Part shown: positions 1 through 12,576 of the stretch, piece after piece
Layout: every line of letters begins with the position of its first letter
Numbering within the stretch: position 1 is the stretch's first letter
Source of the DNA: Zygnema cylindricum
Taxonomy: Eukaryota; Streptophyta; Zygnematophyceae; Zygnematales; Zygnemataceae
Length of the DNA stretch: 64,000 nucleotides
Direction: 5' to 3'
NCBI GenBank assembly: GCA_037447655.1
Contig: JBBHKE010002610.1
Location: 62,001-126,000, forward strand
Notes under the pieces: generated by a model
What the model was told of the DNA's origin: nothing
The model's database searches: none
Seen by the model: only the letters and a program-made list of their open reading frames with translations
Program-made: the position numbers and the translations under genes

Positions 1-307
1 GTAGGACTTAGAACATTTTATGTATCCAGACTTCGACGTAGTAAATCTGCAAATAGTTTTTGGGAAAACTCTTAGTATTATATCTAGATCGTTGCCATGT
101 CAATTGTACTGAAACCTTGGGAGTTGTTAGTGTTTATGCAGTTTTATAATGTGATAGAGTTTGTGAAGTTTGGATGCTTCTATAAGATTTGGTGAGCACT
201 TGAAAACTACTGTTTGGAAAGAAACTTGAAAGCTTTTGAGAGTGTATCATGTCTACTTCTACTACTACTGCTGATCCTCCACCTGCACCGGTGGTTTTAG
301 AACACCA
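1..307 (+). mobile_element. 3' end of a copia-type LTR (C family), cut by the window edge
   Basis: The sequence matches, in opposite orientation, the ends of the LTRs at 41716-42661, 52480-53376 and 57668-58123: the same run of text around the Ser/Thr-coding ATG (ATG at 249, reading MSTSTTTADPPPAP) and the same terminal block GGTTTTAGAACACCA. In this family the ATG lies inside the LTR, so it is not by itself proof of a gag gene. After the LTR end no primer site or gag follows; the 40-bp satellite starts at once. This is therefore a solo LTR or a truncated element sitting at the edge of, or inside, the satellite. The other LTR end and any target duplication are outside the window. Confidence 0.75.
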
Positions 308-2250
308 GTTAACGCTAACAGGAATTGTTACCTGACTTACACAGAATGTTAGCGCTAACATGAATTGTTACCTAAAATACACAAACTGTTAGCGCTAACA
401 AAAATTGTTACCTAACTTCCATAAATTGTTAGCGCTAACAAGAATTGTTATCTAAATTACACAAACTGTTAGCGCCAACATAAACTGTAACCTAACTTAC
501 ACAAAGTGTTAGCGCTAAAAGGAATTGTTACCTAATTTACGCAAAGTGTTAGTGCTAACAGGAATTTTTATCCATTTTACACAAACTGTTAGCGCTAACA
601 GGAATTGTTACCTAACTCACACAAACTGTTAGCGATAAAATGAATTGTTATCTAACTTATACAAACTTTTAGGGCTAACAAGAATTGTTACCTAATTTAC
701 GCAAAATGTAAGCGATAACAAGAATTGTTATCTAAATTACACAAACTGTTAGCGCTAACATGAATTGTTACTAAACTTACACAAACTGTTAGCGGTAACA
801 ATTTTTGTTACCTAAATTACGCAAACTGTTAGTGCTAAAAGGAATTGTTATCTAACTTATATAAACTGTCAGCACTAACAGGAATTGTTATCCAACTTAC
901 ACAGACTGTTACCGATACCAGGAATTGTTATCCAACTTACTCAAACTGCTAGCGCTAACAAGAATTGTTACAATAATTACACAAACTCGCAGCGAAAACA
1001 AGAATAGTTATCTAAATTACACAAGCTGTTAGCGCTAACAAGAATTGTTACCTAACTTACACAAACTGTTAGCGCTAACAAGAATTGTTATCGAACTTAC
1101 ACAAACTGTTAACGCTAACAAGAATTGTTACCTAATTTACACAAACAGTTATCGCTAACAGGAATTGTTACCTAACTTACTCATACTGTTAGCGCTAACA
1201 CGAATTGTTACCTAATTTACGCAAATTGCTAGCGCTAACAGCAATTGTTATCTAGCTTACACAAACTGTTAGCGATAACAGGAATTGTTATATAAATTAC
1301 ACAAACTGTTAGCGGAAACAAGAATTGTTATTTATTTTACGCAAACAGATAGCGATAACAATAAATGTTATCTAAATTACACAAACTGTTAGCGCTAACA
1401 AGAATTGTTATCAAACTCACACAAAATTTTAGCGACAACGGGAATTGTTACCTAGCTTACACAAACTGTTACCGATAACAAGAATATTTATCCAACTTAC
1501 ACAAACTGTTATCGTTAATAAGAAATGTTACCTAGCTTACATAAATTTTTAGTGCTAACAAGAATTGTTACCTAATTTACGCAAACAATTAGCGATAACA
1601 AGAATTGTTATCTAAATTACACAAATTGTTAGGCTAACATGAATTGTTACATAACTTACACAAATTGTTAGCGATAACAGGAATTGTTATCTAAATTACA
1701 CAAACCGTTAGCGCTAACAAGAATTGTTACCTAGCTTATATAAACTGTTAGTGCTAACTAGAATTGTTACCTAATTTACGCAAACAATTAGCGATATCAA
1801 GAATTGTTATCTAAATTACACAAATTGTTAGCGCTAACATGAATTGTTACCTAACTTACACAAACCGTTACCGCTAACAGGAATTGTGATCTAACTTACA
1901 CAAACTGTTAGCTCTAACAAGAATTGTTACCCAACTTACAGAAACTGTTAACGCTAACAGGAATTGTTATCTAAATTTCACAAACTGTTAGTGATAACAA
2001 GAATTGTTATCTACATTACACAAACTGTTAGCACTAATAAGAAATGTTACCTAACTTACACAAACTCTTAGTGCTAACAAGAATTGTTATCTAAATTACA
2101 AAAACTCTTAGCGCTAAGATGAATTGTTATCTAACGTACACAAACAGTTAGCGCTAACATGAATTGTTAACTAAACTTCACAAACTGTTAGAGCTAACAA
2201 GAATTGTTACCTAACTTACATAAACTATTAGCGATAACAGGAATTGTTAC
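308..2250. repeat. 40-bp tandem satellite with palindromic core
   Basis: About 48 head-to-tail copies of a 40-bp unit. The first half has consensus ACAAACTGTTAGCGCTAACA and the second half reads roughly AGAATTGTTACCTAACTTAC. TGTTAGCGCTAACA is a perfect 14-bp palindrome, repeated every 40 bp with point changes. One copy near 1630 has lost a base in the palindrome (TTAGGCTAAC). Copies differ at many sites, so the array is not freshly amplified. No open reading frame runs through it. The last clear copy ends near 2250, where AT-rich unique sequence begins. Confidence 0.95.
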
Positions 2251-2454
2251 TCATACTTTTATTCATGATAATTTCCCCATTTTCTTAATTTTCCTCACTC
2301 TCTCTCATGGAGATCTTTCCACTATCACTTTCTATTTTTATTCCAAAAAAATATTTCTCCTCGCCTAAGCCTTTCATTAAATATTCCCTTTCTCCCCTAT
2401 CCTTGGTATCTTTTGAAGTTCCCCTTTTCGACTAGTTTTCTGTTTCCAAAATAT

Positions 2455-3694
2455 CTATGAAACTATCCTCATTATTTTGAACTCCCTCAAGTTTCCCTCT
2501 CTCTTTAATTCCCTTATACCTCCAAAAGCACACTGTTGCGTTCGTGGAATTTCTGTTTGCTTTTCTCTTTCCCCCATACTACCGATGCGGAGAAGCTCCA
2601 AAATATCTTCATCTTTTTCTCCACTTCCCCTTGTTCTTCCTCATCCACGTTCCAACTTCTAAGTTCTTCCAAACCAGGGCATTCCTCCATATAGTGACCC
2701 GGCTCCCTACAACAGAAGCAAACCCCTCCTTTCGAAGCTCCTTTTTCTTTTCCTCTCCCTCTCTTTCCACTAGAGTTCCGGTATGGATTACCTTTGTCTT
2801 TTTTTCTCTCATCATGCTTCTGCGTGCCATCATCGTTCCTCTCATCACGCTTCCGCCAATAACCATCATTCCTCTTACCCTGCTTCCGCCAGTCACCACC
2901 AGCTGTCAGCGCATTCACCCTGACACTTCCCCTACGAAGCTCAAAGGTGATTTCCCTCACAAGAATCATCCCCATGGTGTTGCTCTAAGTTCACGAGGAG
3001 CAATCCACTGCCTGCATACGGTAAATTATGTCTTCGTAGTCCTCTGGAAGTTTCATTATTAGTGTTTTAATCTTTCTCACCTCAGATTCTACATATCTCG
3101 CACTACAAGCCCATCATATAATGCAGCAATATCATTGCAAAACACTATCAAGCTACCGCCTTTATAAACATAGGCCTCTATTTCTTTTTTAACTAAATGC
3201 TACCTCTGTATAGTCTAACTCTTATAAATGTAAATTAGTGTTTCCCAGATTTCCGATGCCTTGGTTAGATTGAAAAGAGTGATGGCTATAGATTTACACA
3301 TATATCTAAGTATGAGATGTTTTGCTATAGTGTTTTTATTTTCCCAATTTTTTCTGTCATTTTCTTTAGTTGTAGTTATAACCCCTACAAGTACGATTGT
3401 AGCCGAAAGCCTAACTCCCCTCACCATCAGTGTCTCTTTATCCATCTCCCCTTTTCCCCCTTCCATGGTAATGATTTTCCCTTCACCTTTCGTTGCATCC
3501 TTACTCCGGTTAGTTTTCTGGAAATCCCAAGATGATTCTCCATAGTGAGTTCCTCCAAAACCCGCGGGCGGACACCTCACTTGTGCCGAAAGAATTCCCC
3601 ATAAGTGCTTTTCGAAAAGCAATCCCTCCATTGTGAACTCCCAATAAGTGAAGTGTGTTCCATCAAACATAGGCACCCTAGATGGTGGGCCCAT
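2455..3694 (-). pseudogene. copia gag remnant (element I)
   Basis: This is the gag region of an A-family copia element, read leftward from the ATG at 3694 (MGPPSRVPMFDGTHFTYWEF, the same N-terminus as the intact element A at 40083). Frames break several times: the gag N-terminus is at 3694-3215, then frameshifts, then the zinc-knuckle part at 2975-2514. The knuckle is CX2CX4HX4C (CFCCREPGHYMEEC). Leftward it still matches the spacer before the protease (EIPRTQQCAFGG in another frame, about 2510-2545) and stops near 2455. Protease, integrase and RT are missing. Gag would form the virus-like particle and the knuckle would bind genomic RNA; this copy cannot. Confidence 0.85.
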
Positions 3695-3698
3695 AACC
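3684..3698 (-). promoter_or_regulatory. half-tRNA primer-binding site of element I
   Basis: On the minus strand GGTTATGGGCCCACC follows the LTR directly. It is complementary to the anticodon stem-loop of plant-type initiator tRNA-Met (GGTGGGCCCATAACC), the arrangement known from Drosophila copia and yeast Ty5. The ATG inside it is the gag start. Confidence 0.8.
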
Positions 3699-4844
3699 TA
3701 AAACTATAAGACCTCCATTAGTCCTTAGAGTAGGCAAGTCACAACAAGCTTTTCTAAATAGTGTCGACTTCAAGTTTATTTAAAACCCAAATGATTGACT
3801 CCTTAACAGTCAAAATCCCATTATAGCTTCACCACTATGAAATTAGAATTTCTGTGTGCTCAATTCCACCACATAATGCAAAGTTAGAATATGACATTTG
3901 GATAACATTCCCTATTTTGACTTTCCCTTAGAAACGCAGCCACCGTGGCAGGCAAACAATCTAACCGACTACACCTTTGTGTAGCCTGGACTACCCTGAG
4001 TCCGCAGCAAAAAGAATCTTTGAATTTGCTCCCCTGAGAAGTAAGTTATGGAGGGTCAAAGTTGTCCTTTTGTACAGGAGCTCTCTCAGAGAGAAGCGGC
4101 TACCTACTAAATTTTCTAAGTCATATCTCTCTCTAAACTCTATCTTAGGACGTACAACACCAATCACATTACTGTGTCGTACAGAAAAGTACAAGTGCGG
4201 TGTATTTTGTGTACGGCCATCGTACTACATGGACGAAATATCGACACATGTCAAAACCGAATTTGTTCCTGTAATCTCCGGAGTTTCCGCGATCCAATGT
4301 TGACGCGCCACGTGTCTTTTGACGTGGAGATGACCGTAAAACGCCAAAAATACATATTCCGCGATCGTGACTCCAATCATGGTCGTCCTATCAAAACTGG
4401 ATATTTTTAGCCGTTGAAAATATAAGAGCGGTATTTGTTTCATATAATACATAAAACCGTGCTCCGTATATATCTAAAACTGTATCTATGCACTACATAT
4501 CTATTTCCCGTTAAACGAACTAGCGTGCGTGTAACTATTTATATATGTATCAAACTCCATATATCCTAGCTCTGGTCCTAGACTCTTAGGATAAAGCTCC
4601 CTGCTAATGTGACTGACAGCAAGTACTAGGATCAAATCGGTGTCCGGAACTTTACTCTCTTGAAGATTGGCTTTCTTGTATCTTTGGACATCCTAGGCAG
4701 CCATGGCTCTTACTCCTCCTCTAGTCTTCAGTGACTGCGACAAGTGTGGGGACTTGAGAGAAGAGTTAGAGGCAGGCTGTCACTGTCACCTTTTTGCCTT
4801 TTATTCTACAATCTCTAGACCTAGAAAATACTAAAATTTCAACA
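3699..4844 (-). mobile_element. 5' LTR of element I
   Basis: This LTR is related to those at 7008-8200, 27416-28448, 34697-35744 and 40088-41135. It ends with TTTCAACA on the plus strand (the TGTTGAAA start in element orientation), and its left end is mutated (TAAAACTATAAG in place of TGCAACTCTG). It contains repeated GTAC-type motifs, a CCACGTGTC box and, at about 4590-4660, the tRNA-like module seen in sister LTRs. The element's 3' LTR is absent, so this is a 5'-end fragment. Its right edge abuts the pol remnant J, into which it probably inserted; I see no convincing duplication. Confidence 0.8.
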
Positions 4845-6012
4845 TCCTCTACGGCTCATTAAGCGAGTAAATCTTTCTCCGCCAGTCGGAAGGTTATGTT
4901 GCACTAGGCACCAAACACTTTGTCTGCAGGTTGCTCAAATCTCTTTACGACCTTAAATAGGCGCCTCGTGTTGGGAACAAGCACCTAGAGGCTGTTCTTC
5001 TCAAGGAGGGCTTCAACAAGCTTGGTGCAAATTTTAATGCAGAGTCTTTAGTAATTCTAGTTATCTATGTCGATGACCTTCTCTTGGCCAACGCCTCACT
5101 TCCCCTCATCAACCTAGTAAAAACCATGCTTAACCTCCAGTTCTTCATGACTAACTTAAGAGAGGTTGAATATTGTCTTAGTTTTTTTATCGGTCTAAAC
5201 CGATCCTCCAAAACCTTATATTTTTCCCAAGAAAAATATATCACAGACATCCTAGCCAGATTTTCCATATCAAACTGCAGCCCAATCTCCACTCTTTTGG
5301 AGTCCAATGTCAAACTTTTTAAACACTTTGGTGGGCCTGTCTCCGGAGCAATCCATGAGTTGTATAAGTCCATTGTAGGGAGTCTATTGTATGCCATGAC
5401 GGGCACACGCCCGGAAATCGCAGTGCCGTTGGCCAGCTCAGTCAAGCCAGCTCACCTTCTTCTTGCCAAAAGGGTTCTACAATATCTTTAAGGGACCAAA
5501 TCCCTCAAACTCACCTTCACCGGCTCATCCTCCCCCGAGCTGGTTGGCTTTTGTGATGCGCACTGGGGGGGGTCTCAAATCTCGACGCTCTACTATAGGT
5601 GTATGATTCTCCCTCAATGGCGCCCTAATTTCTTGGGTTTCCAAAAAGAAACCAACCGTCCCTCTTTCCTCAACCGAATCAGAGTATATGGCTACAACTC
5701 ATGCAACCAAGGAGGCTATCTGGTTACGCTTTCTCCTCTCCAATCTTTAGTTTCTGCAACCCTTTGCCACTCTAATCTTCAGTGACTCCCAAGGTTCCTT
5801 GGCCCTTATGGGCAACCCAGTACACCACCGCTGAACAAAGCATATTGACATTCAATTCCACTTTACGCGAGACGCCATTGCTGCATGCACTCTCACGTTT
5901 TCCTAATGTCCCACCTTTAAGCAGGTGGCCAATTTTCTCACAAAGGCTCTTGCCAGCCCTCAGTTCGAACTCCATCTCTCCAACTTTGCCCTTCGATTCT
6001 AACCAAAAGAAA
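4845..6012 (+). pseudogene. copia pol remnant (J): reverse transcriptase and RNase H
   Basis: This is the C-terminal part of a Ty1/copia polyprotein. Readable in order are the RT motif LLKSLYDLK*APR (stop replacing Q), the catalytic YVDDLLLA near 5065-5090, the stretch ending in GSLLYAMTGTRPEIAVPL (about 5380-5440) and RNase H signatures FCDAHWGG (about 5552) and SSTESEYMA (about 5665). Near 5785 follows SDSQGSLAL and near 5840 KHIDIQFHF. Several stops and at least one frameshift make it inactive. The sequence is more diverged than the other copia families here. It ends in a purine tract (AACCAAAAGAAAGGG) followed by TGTTAAAATT, a probable 3' LTR start at about 6016. Confidence 0.8.
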
Positions 6013-6015
6013 GGG

Positions 6016-7002
6016 TGTTAAAATTATTCCTTTGTTAGAATCTTCAATCCAGCTTCGTCTTTATTAGTAACGCAAACTGTCATTCCAATTCACGTTATCT
6101 AGCTAGTTAGAGCAATATAGCCCTTGGATTTCTATTTTAGCTCAGTATCTGTTCTTTAAGTTTTATGTCTTAGTTTCAGTTTTACTATTTCTGTTTTCTA
6201 CACTTGGCGCTTCCTAGAAGAGCACACTTCAGTCTGTATATTTCCTGACAGCAGATCTGATTCTTATTTTTCACTTACACCTAAGGATCTAATTTTGCCC
6301 TTTCAGCAATTGAACCAAGTGACCTTTCATAGTCTCTCAAGCTCCTTGGAACCTGAAATGTCACACTCGTGACTTTCACTCTTCTACTTAAACTACTGCT
6401 TTGTATTATTCGACATAATTTAGAAATAGACTTCGTTTTCTTTACCTTGTCCTTTTTTGCATTTGTCTTCTCTCCTACTTTGTCCGTTGCCATGTCAATG
6501 ACTGCTATATGACGTAACCTAGTACAAGTACACCTCAGCAAATAAGCAAAATCCGGCCGACAACAATTGATTATCTTTATGAGATCTCGAGATTGGCAAG
6601 TAGGTTTCGCACATTTTGTACCACCTTTTATTCGCTTTCCAAATTGCAAATATGTGCCTATCTTTATTTCTGTGGAAGCTCGAGCCTTTACTTTTCAATA
6701 TGGAAACATGTTCTTGCCCTTATGTTTCAATTTGTATTTCCAAGATGTAACCATGAGCCTCTCTTTATTTTTTAAACCTTGAGCATCTTTTCCAAGTTCT
6801 ATACACGCGGCTGGCTTTATTCTTCAAAAGTCGCCCCTATTTTCCAAATCAACCCTCCTTTTTTTTTCTTTAATTTTGTTTCACATTGAAGGGTTATGCA
6901 GTGAAACCGGAATACAGTAAAACTTCTCTTATGGGAGAACTTCAAGTTGACCAATTGATTTTCAACTTTTGATTTAGTTTTTTTTTGCAACTTTTTGTTA
7001 TG
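6016..7002 (+). other. J 3' LTR start and unassigned sequence
   Basis: TGTTAAAATTATTCC after the purine-rich tract fits the first bases of the J 3' LTR. Its right end cannot be placed because no second copy is in the window. The rest, to about 7000, is T-rich; short ORFs on both strands resemble no family I know. I see no gene here. Confidence 0.4.
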
Positions 7003-7007
7003 GTTTT

Positions 7008-8200
7008 TGAAACTTTGAGACCTCCATTAGTCCTCAGAGTAAGCAACTCACAAGAAGCTTATCTAGATAGTGCCGACTTGAATTTTATTTAAAACCCAAA
7101 TGATTGACCCCTTGACAATCAAAACCCATTATAGCTTCACCCTTGTAAAATAAAACTTTTTGTGTGCTTAGTTCCACCACATAATGCAAAGTTAGAGCAT
7201 GACTTCTGGATAACATTCCCCATTTTGAATTTCCCTTAGAAATGAAGCCACCCTGGCAGGAAAACACTCTGACCGCCTACACCCCTATGTAGCTTGGACT
7301 CCCCTGAGTCCGCAGCAAAAAGAATCTCTGAATTTGCTCCCTTGAGCAGTAAGTTATGGAGGGTCAAAGTTGACTTTTTGTACAGAAGCTCTATGAGAGG
7401 GAGAGTCCATTCTATCATATTTTTCTAAGTCTTATCTCTCTCTAAAACTCCCTCTACTGAAGTACGACACCAATCATAATATTGAGTTGTACAGAAAAGT
7501 ACAAGTGTCGGTGTACTTTCTGTACGACCATTGTACGACACGGCCAACAAGTCGACACGTGTCATATTTGGAATTGTTTCGTAATTCCCGGAGATGTCGT
7601 AATCTAATGCGATTGTGCCACGTGTCACTTGATGTTACGTCGACCGCAAGCCGCCAAAAACTTATTCCGCGATCTCGGCATGCTTCGCGGCCGTCTGATA
7701 AAACCAGAATTTAATCGTATTTGTCATAAATACATGCGCGATATTTGTTTCGCCTGTTGAAACAAAATGCGCGGTATCCGTTTTGTCATCGTACCGTACT
7801 CCGTACTATATAAAATTGTATATATGCACTACGTATCTATTTCTAGTTAAAAGAATTAGTCTACGTGTAATTATATAGATACTTATCAAACCCCACATAC
7901 TTTAGCACACTTTCTAGGCTATAAGATAACGCTACCGACTACTAGCTAGTTTGACGAACTGTAGGTACGAGGATCAAATCCTAGGTTCGCTAATTCCCTT
8001 TTGGTAAATCTACCCTTTTGGTAAATCTACTAGAAACTACTTCTGTTTCTTTAGAAAGCTTAGGAAGCCATGGCTCTAGTTCCCTATCTAGCCTTTAGTG
8101 ACTACAACAAGTGTGGGGGCTTGGAGAAGGGAGATACAGGCTGACTGCATTTGCCTTTTTCTATCCTAATATAGACCTAAAAAATACACAAATATCAACA
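7008..8200 (-). mobile_element. solo copia LTR with 5-bp target duplication
   Basis: This is a full-length A/G/I-type LTR, in minus orientation: the left end is TGAAACTTTGAGACC and the right end is ATATCAACA. It is flanked by GTTTT on both sides (7003-7007 and 8201-8205). No internal element sequence is present, so it is a solo LTR, normally the product of recombination between two LTRs. The tRNA-like module is at about 7925-8006 and CACGTG boxes are near 7557 and 7620. The duplication lies in T-rich DNA, so it carries slightly less weight than the TTATA of element A. Confidence 0.85.
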
Positions 8201-8205
8201 GTTTT

Positions 8206-9024
8206 TGTTACTGAGTGAAGGCAACGAAATATGGGCAATAGGTCATCGGCCTCGTAATCAAATTTTGCAGAAACGGGAGCTGTTTTCGTGTGACATCGTT
8301 GTCGATTTCATCATTGTCAGTTTAAGAGAATACCTCATTTAACAAGAGAAATGTGTAAAGGTTATAAATATGTATGTGCATGTTTTTGTTAGTTTTTATT
8401 CAAGTAAAATGTGAAATCAACTAGACACCGTTCATAAAAGAGATAAATTGTATGACATGCCTTTATTTAACACGCATTAATAGTTTGGTAGGAGGTCATA
8501 TTATGCATGGTTCCAAGTGTTATAAAGCAAATAATGATGGCATGATATTGCAGGGAGGAAAAGAAAACAATCGGTAAGTTTGATTGATGTATGGATTTAA
8601 CAAACAACTTTTTAACAATTTCATGTCTTTATATGTTATGTCACAATGTGGTTATGTTATATAATGTCCCATATGTTCGACCATTATATGTTTCAGCAAG
8701 ACGCAAAATATCGACCACTTCTGTTTTAAGATGTGCGGTTTTTGACTCGGGATGGATACCGTATTCCTGCAAACCAAGTGCAAACAGATCAATCTAAATC
8801 AGCGATTCCTAGGTTGGAGACGACGATTTCCGTTAGAGGCGAGTATGTATGTTCTGTCGGAAGTAAAAGGGGTTTTTCAGCCTTTACCCACATTTTCTCC
8901 TCGATGAAGTTAGATATATCATTATCGATAATTATCACCAATAAATACCGATACATCGGCAATACATTGGCAATGACCAATAACCATCGATAACCGATAT
9001 ATGCCCCTGGGGGGGGGGGGGGCG
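8206..9024. other. unassigned AT-rich DNA, hAT insertion target
   Basis: No gene recognised. The last 90 bases are rich in CGATA/ATCGG-like motifs and end with a run of 14 G (about 9009-9022) immediately before the hAT target duplication. Without the hAT element this sequence continues at 13393. Confidence 0.5.
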
Positions 9025-9732
9025 CTCAACGGCAGAGGTCGCAAACGGTCAACCGAAACCGTGACCGACCGTTAACCGACCGCCCGCGCCGGATCCGGAA
9101 CGGATTCGGTTGCCAAATTTTGGGGGTCGGGCGGTTACGGTCGGTTGACTCACCAGGGAAAAAAAAAACGGTCGGTTACGGTCGGTCAAACAAAAAACCA
9201 AAAAAAAATGAAAATTTTGTACTTTTTTTTTCCAACATTATTGTTCTTTGTACTTTTGGTATCGTGGAAGTACGTGGCATCATGATTAGCGTCGCAAATC
9301 TGACACAGTACTAACACTATTCATTTCGCGAATCTTACAAAAAGATAAGGGCTGCAAATCGAATCTATTGTAAAGTGTTAATTATGCACTTTATGCGGTG
9401 TTTCCAACAATATGTCAAATTATTATATCAATATAACGCGACAGATCGTAATTATTGGCTTACTCATACATCGTACATTATTGCAAAGTGCTAATTATGC
9501 GATTTATACCGCGTTTCCAGAAATATATCATATTATTATGTCAATGTCACGCGACATGTAGTCATTATTAGTTAATAAATCAGCGGAAATCAAATTATTA
9601 CGTCAATTTCCCAAGACAAATCCTAATTATTAGCTTACTCACATGTTTCAAACAATAAATCGATAAATGGGAATGCTATTTAAGTTAGAAAAACTTGACC
9701 ACAATTCAAACAAAACCTAGTCATACACCAAA

Positions 9733-11989
9733 ATGGACAAAAACATTCTCGCTTCTCTTAAAACTACAATCCAAAACGAACTTCAAAAATCAAAAAATGG
9801 TGAAACTGCTCAGTATTACTTAGTGAAAGAAAGCAAGGCCACTTCAAGTTGTTGGAAAAAAATTGAACATGTCTATGAAACTAAAACATCAAACAAATAC
9901 ATAGTAAAGGGGGGAGGTTTAGTGGCTTGTAATACATGTTTCGTAGTTTATCAATACAAGTCAACAAACGGTACTTTAACAATTAACACTCACACATGTT
10001 TATCTTCGGGCGACATGGGTAGTTCTAGAGGAATTCTTCGTAATTTTATTTCAAAAACGGAGGCGAAAACGAGTGACCGAAAAAAAATTGCGAAAATGGT
10101 GGCGTTGATGTGTTGCGAGGACCTTCGGCCATTTTCGATGGTCGACGGTTCAGGTATGATTTATTTTGAATTCCATTTAGGATGGCGTTAATGTATATAT
10201 CATTATAACTTGTTTTGTTAATAAATTTATATTATTGAGCTTCATCACTATTTTTTTATCTATAATTTATATTCGTACGCTTATTTTTATTTTTTTATTA
10301 TTATTTGGTTTGTCATGATGTTATTTTGATATAAACCTTATTTATTGATCATGGTTAATAATTGTATGCTATTTTCTTATTCTTTTTTTTTTGTTCCCAG
10401 ATTTTCAAGCATTTTGTCAAGCATTATTTGATGTTGGTGTTTCGTCCAACAAAAGTGTTGACATCGACCAACTACTCCCGTCCGCCAATGGCGTAAAAAA
10501 CTACATTATATCTTCTGCCAAAGATATTCGTAGTTTGGTCATCCCAAAACTTAAAGAAAATATTGATAACAATATTTTCGTCGCATTTACGACCGATCTC
10601 TGGACCGAGACAATAAAATGAACCTCATTCATGTCAGTAACGGCTCATTTTATTGACAAAGAATTTAAACTTCATGCTCATATGCTTCAAGTCGATCATT
10701 TTCCGGAGGAAAAACATACCGCGGAAAATGTTTTAACGGCTTTCAAAAATTGTTTGACCAATTTTGAATTGTCCAATTTTGATGTTTTGGCAAATCGTTG
10801 CGTTGTTGTGACCGACAGTGGCTCTAACATGTGTGCGACTAAAGGTCTACCGAGTATGTTTACTTGGATACCTTGCGCGGACCATAAAATTGCTACAATT
10901 GTGACAACGATTTTGAACAAGAGCGGAACTTCCAAAAAATACAAATACGATGTGGAAGTGTCTGGATTATTTGATCTAATAGATGCGTGTAAATCATTGG
11001 TCACGTTTTTCAAACAAAGTAATTTACAAAATCTTTTGAAAAACACTTTAAAACAAGAAAACGCAACGGGGTGGAATTCTTTGCTCCGAATGCTTAAGAG
11101 TATTTACGATGCATTCAACGAGATAAGACCAATCGCTCAAGCAAAAAATAAATTGTTACTTTTTGCTTGTATCGATAAGATTCACCTTACCGAACTTATT
11201 CGATTTTTGAAAAGGTTTCAAGAAGCGACCCTAAAGTTGGAAAAGTTCAAAGAACTAACTTTACATTTGGTTTTGTTTGAACTAACGTCTCTGCATAACC
11301 ATTGTAAGATACGAAAAACATCTTACAATGACGGTGAAAAATAATGCCCGTCCGATTCCCCAAACTTGCAAAAATTGAAAGAACTTTTTATGAAATTTGC
11401 GTTACCGAAGTGGGGCCTTCATGAGTATCATATTATCGCGGCTCTCTTAGATCCCCGACAAAAACAAAAGCTTGAAATAATTGGGGTATCGAAAACCGAA
11501 ATTGAAAGCGCTAGGGTCAAACTTCGAGAACTTGCTAACGACCTTGGTGATGACGTTGATTTCGGTAGTCCTCGACGTATCACAAAAAAACGAAAAATAT
11601 CGCAAAATATGGACGGTTTCCACAATTTTTTTGGTGAGAGCGATGACGAAAAATGAGGTTTTTATTACCACCGACAAAAAAACGCTCGTTAGTGACGAAT
11701 TGAAACGTTATTTTGATTTAAAATTAACCAACGACGAAAGATTGAACTTTAACATACTTCATTCCAATGGTGGAAAAAGAAATCATATGTACGTGCAAAA
11801 GATAGAGGATTTCCTATTATAGCCGGTGTTGCTAGATCTATTCTAGCTATTCCGACTTCTAGTTCCATGTCGGAATGCAATTTTTCGGATGCCGGGAACA
11901 CGATAACAAAGAAGAGGAGCGCACTAGCGGCTTCAATTGTTAGTGATCTTTTATGTGTTAGATCCAACCGAGATCTTTTAAATGCATAG
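9733..11989 (+). pseudogene. hAT transposase, inactivated
   Basis: Exon 1 (9733-10154) starts MDKNILASLKT and holds a BED-type zinc-finger region (ACNTC, then INTHTC). The intron at about 10155-10400 has donor CAG/GTATGA and acceptor TTCCCAG. Exon 2 has a hAT core: FTTDLWTE (catalytic Asp region), FMSVTAHFID, VVTDSGSNM (second Asp), the zinc/His motif IPCADHKI and later HIIAALLDPRQK. The C-terminal dimerisation region is clear near 11805-11985 (IIAGVARSILAIPTSS, then SDAGNTITKKRSALA). Damage consists of TGA at 10619, TAA at 11342 and two frameshifts between 11640 and 11805. The enzyme would cut and paste the element by binding its ends in the nucleus; this copy cannot make it in full. Confidence 0.9.
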
Positions 11990-12576
11990 TTTTTTGTTTT
12001 GTTTTCTAATTATTGTTATTTTTTAGTATTAGTTATACATATATATTTTTTTCTTTATTTATTTTTTTATTTTCACAATTTCTCTAGTGTTTATCTTTTT
12101 TTTTTCTTAAACCGGAATGTTTATTTTTACCAAATTACCAAAGCGATGTATTTATACCACATTTAGATTTATATATTTTGTGTAATTTTTAGGTTTGAGG
12201 TTGAGAATTTGTATCATAGAGTCGAAAATAGGACAAGGTTGTGATTTTATTTTTCATATATTTCATACTACAAAATATGTTTAATTTTTTTGCTCATCAC
12301 AATGTGTTTCTTGCTAATTGATTTTCTATGTGAAAAACTAAGACTTTTTTTGTAAACATTCATAATTAAAACTTTACCTTTTTTGCATAATTCATAACAT
12401 AGTATTGTAGTCGAAAGAAAAACCGTTTGAAAAATTGTAGCGAAAAATTTAGATTTGCGAGAGAATAAACATTAACATCACAAAATAAAGTTAACAATAT
12501 TATTTAAAGACGTGGACTATAACCTGCCACGTCTCTTTGCATTAAATAGTATCATTAATCATAATTTTCCATTAAC

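Noticed and set aside
308-2250. CRISPR-like array
   Set aside because: The 40-bp units are contiguous with no unique spacers. This is a tandem satellite in a eukaryotic context.
6281-6649. Minus-strand ORF of 122 codons with Cys and Lys clusters
   Set aside because: It matches no known family, has no splice or context support, and lies in T-rich unassigned DNA. Not strong enough to call a gene.
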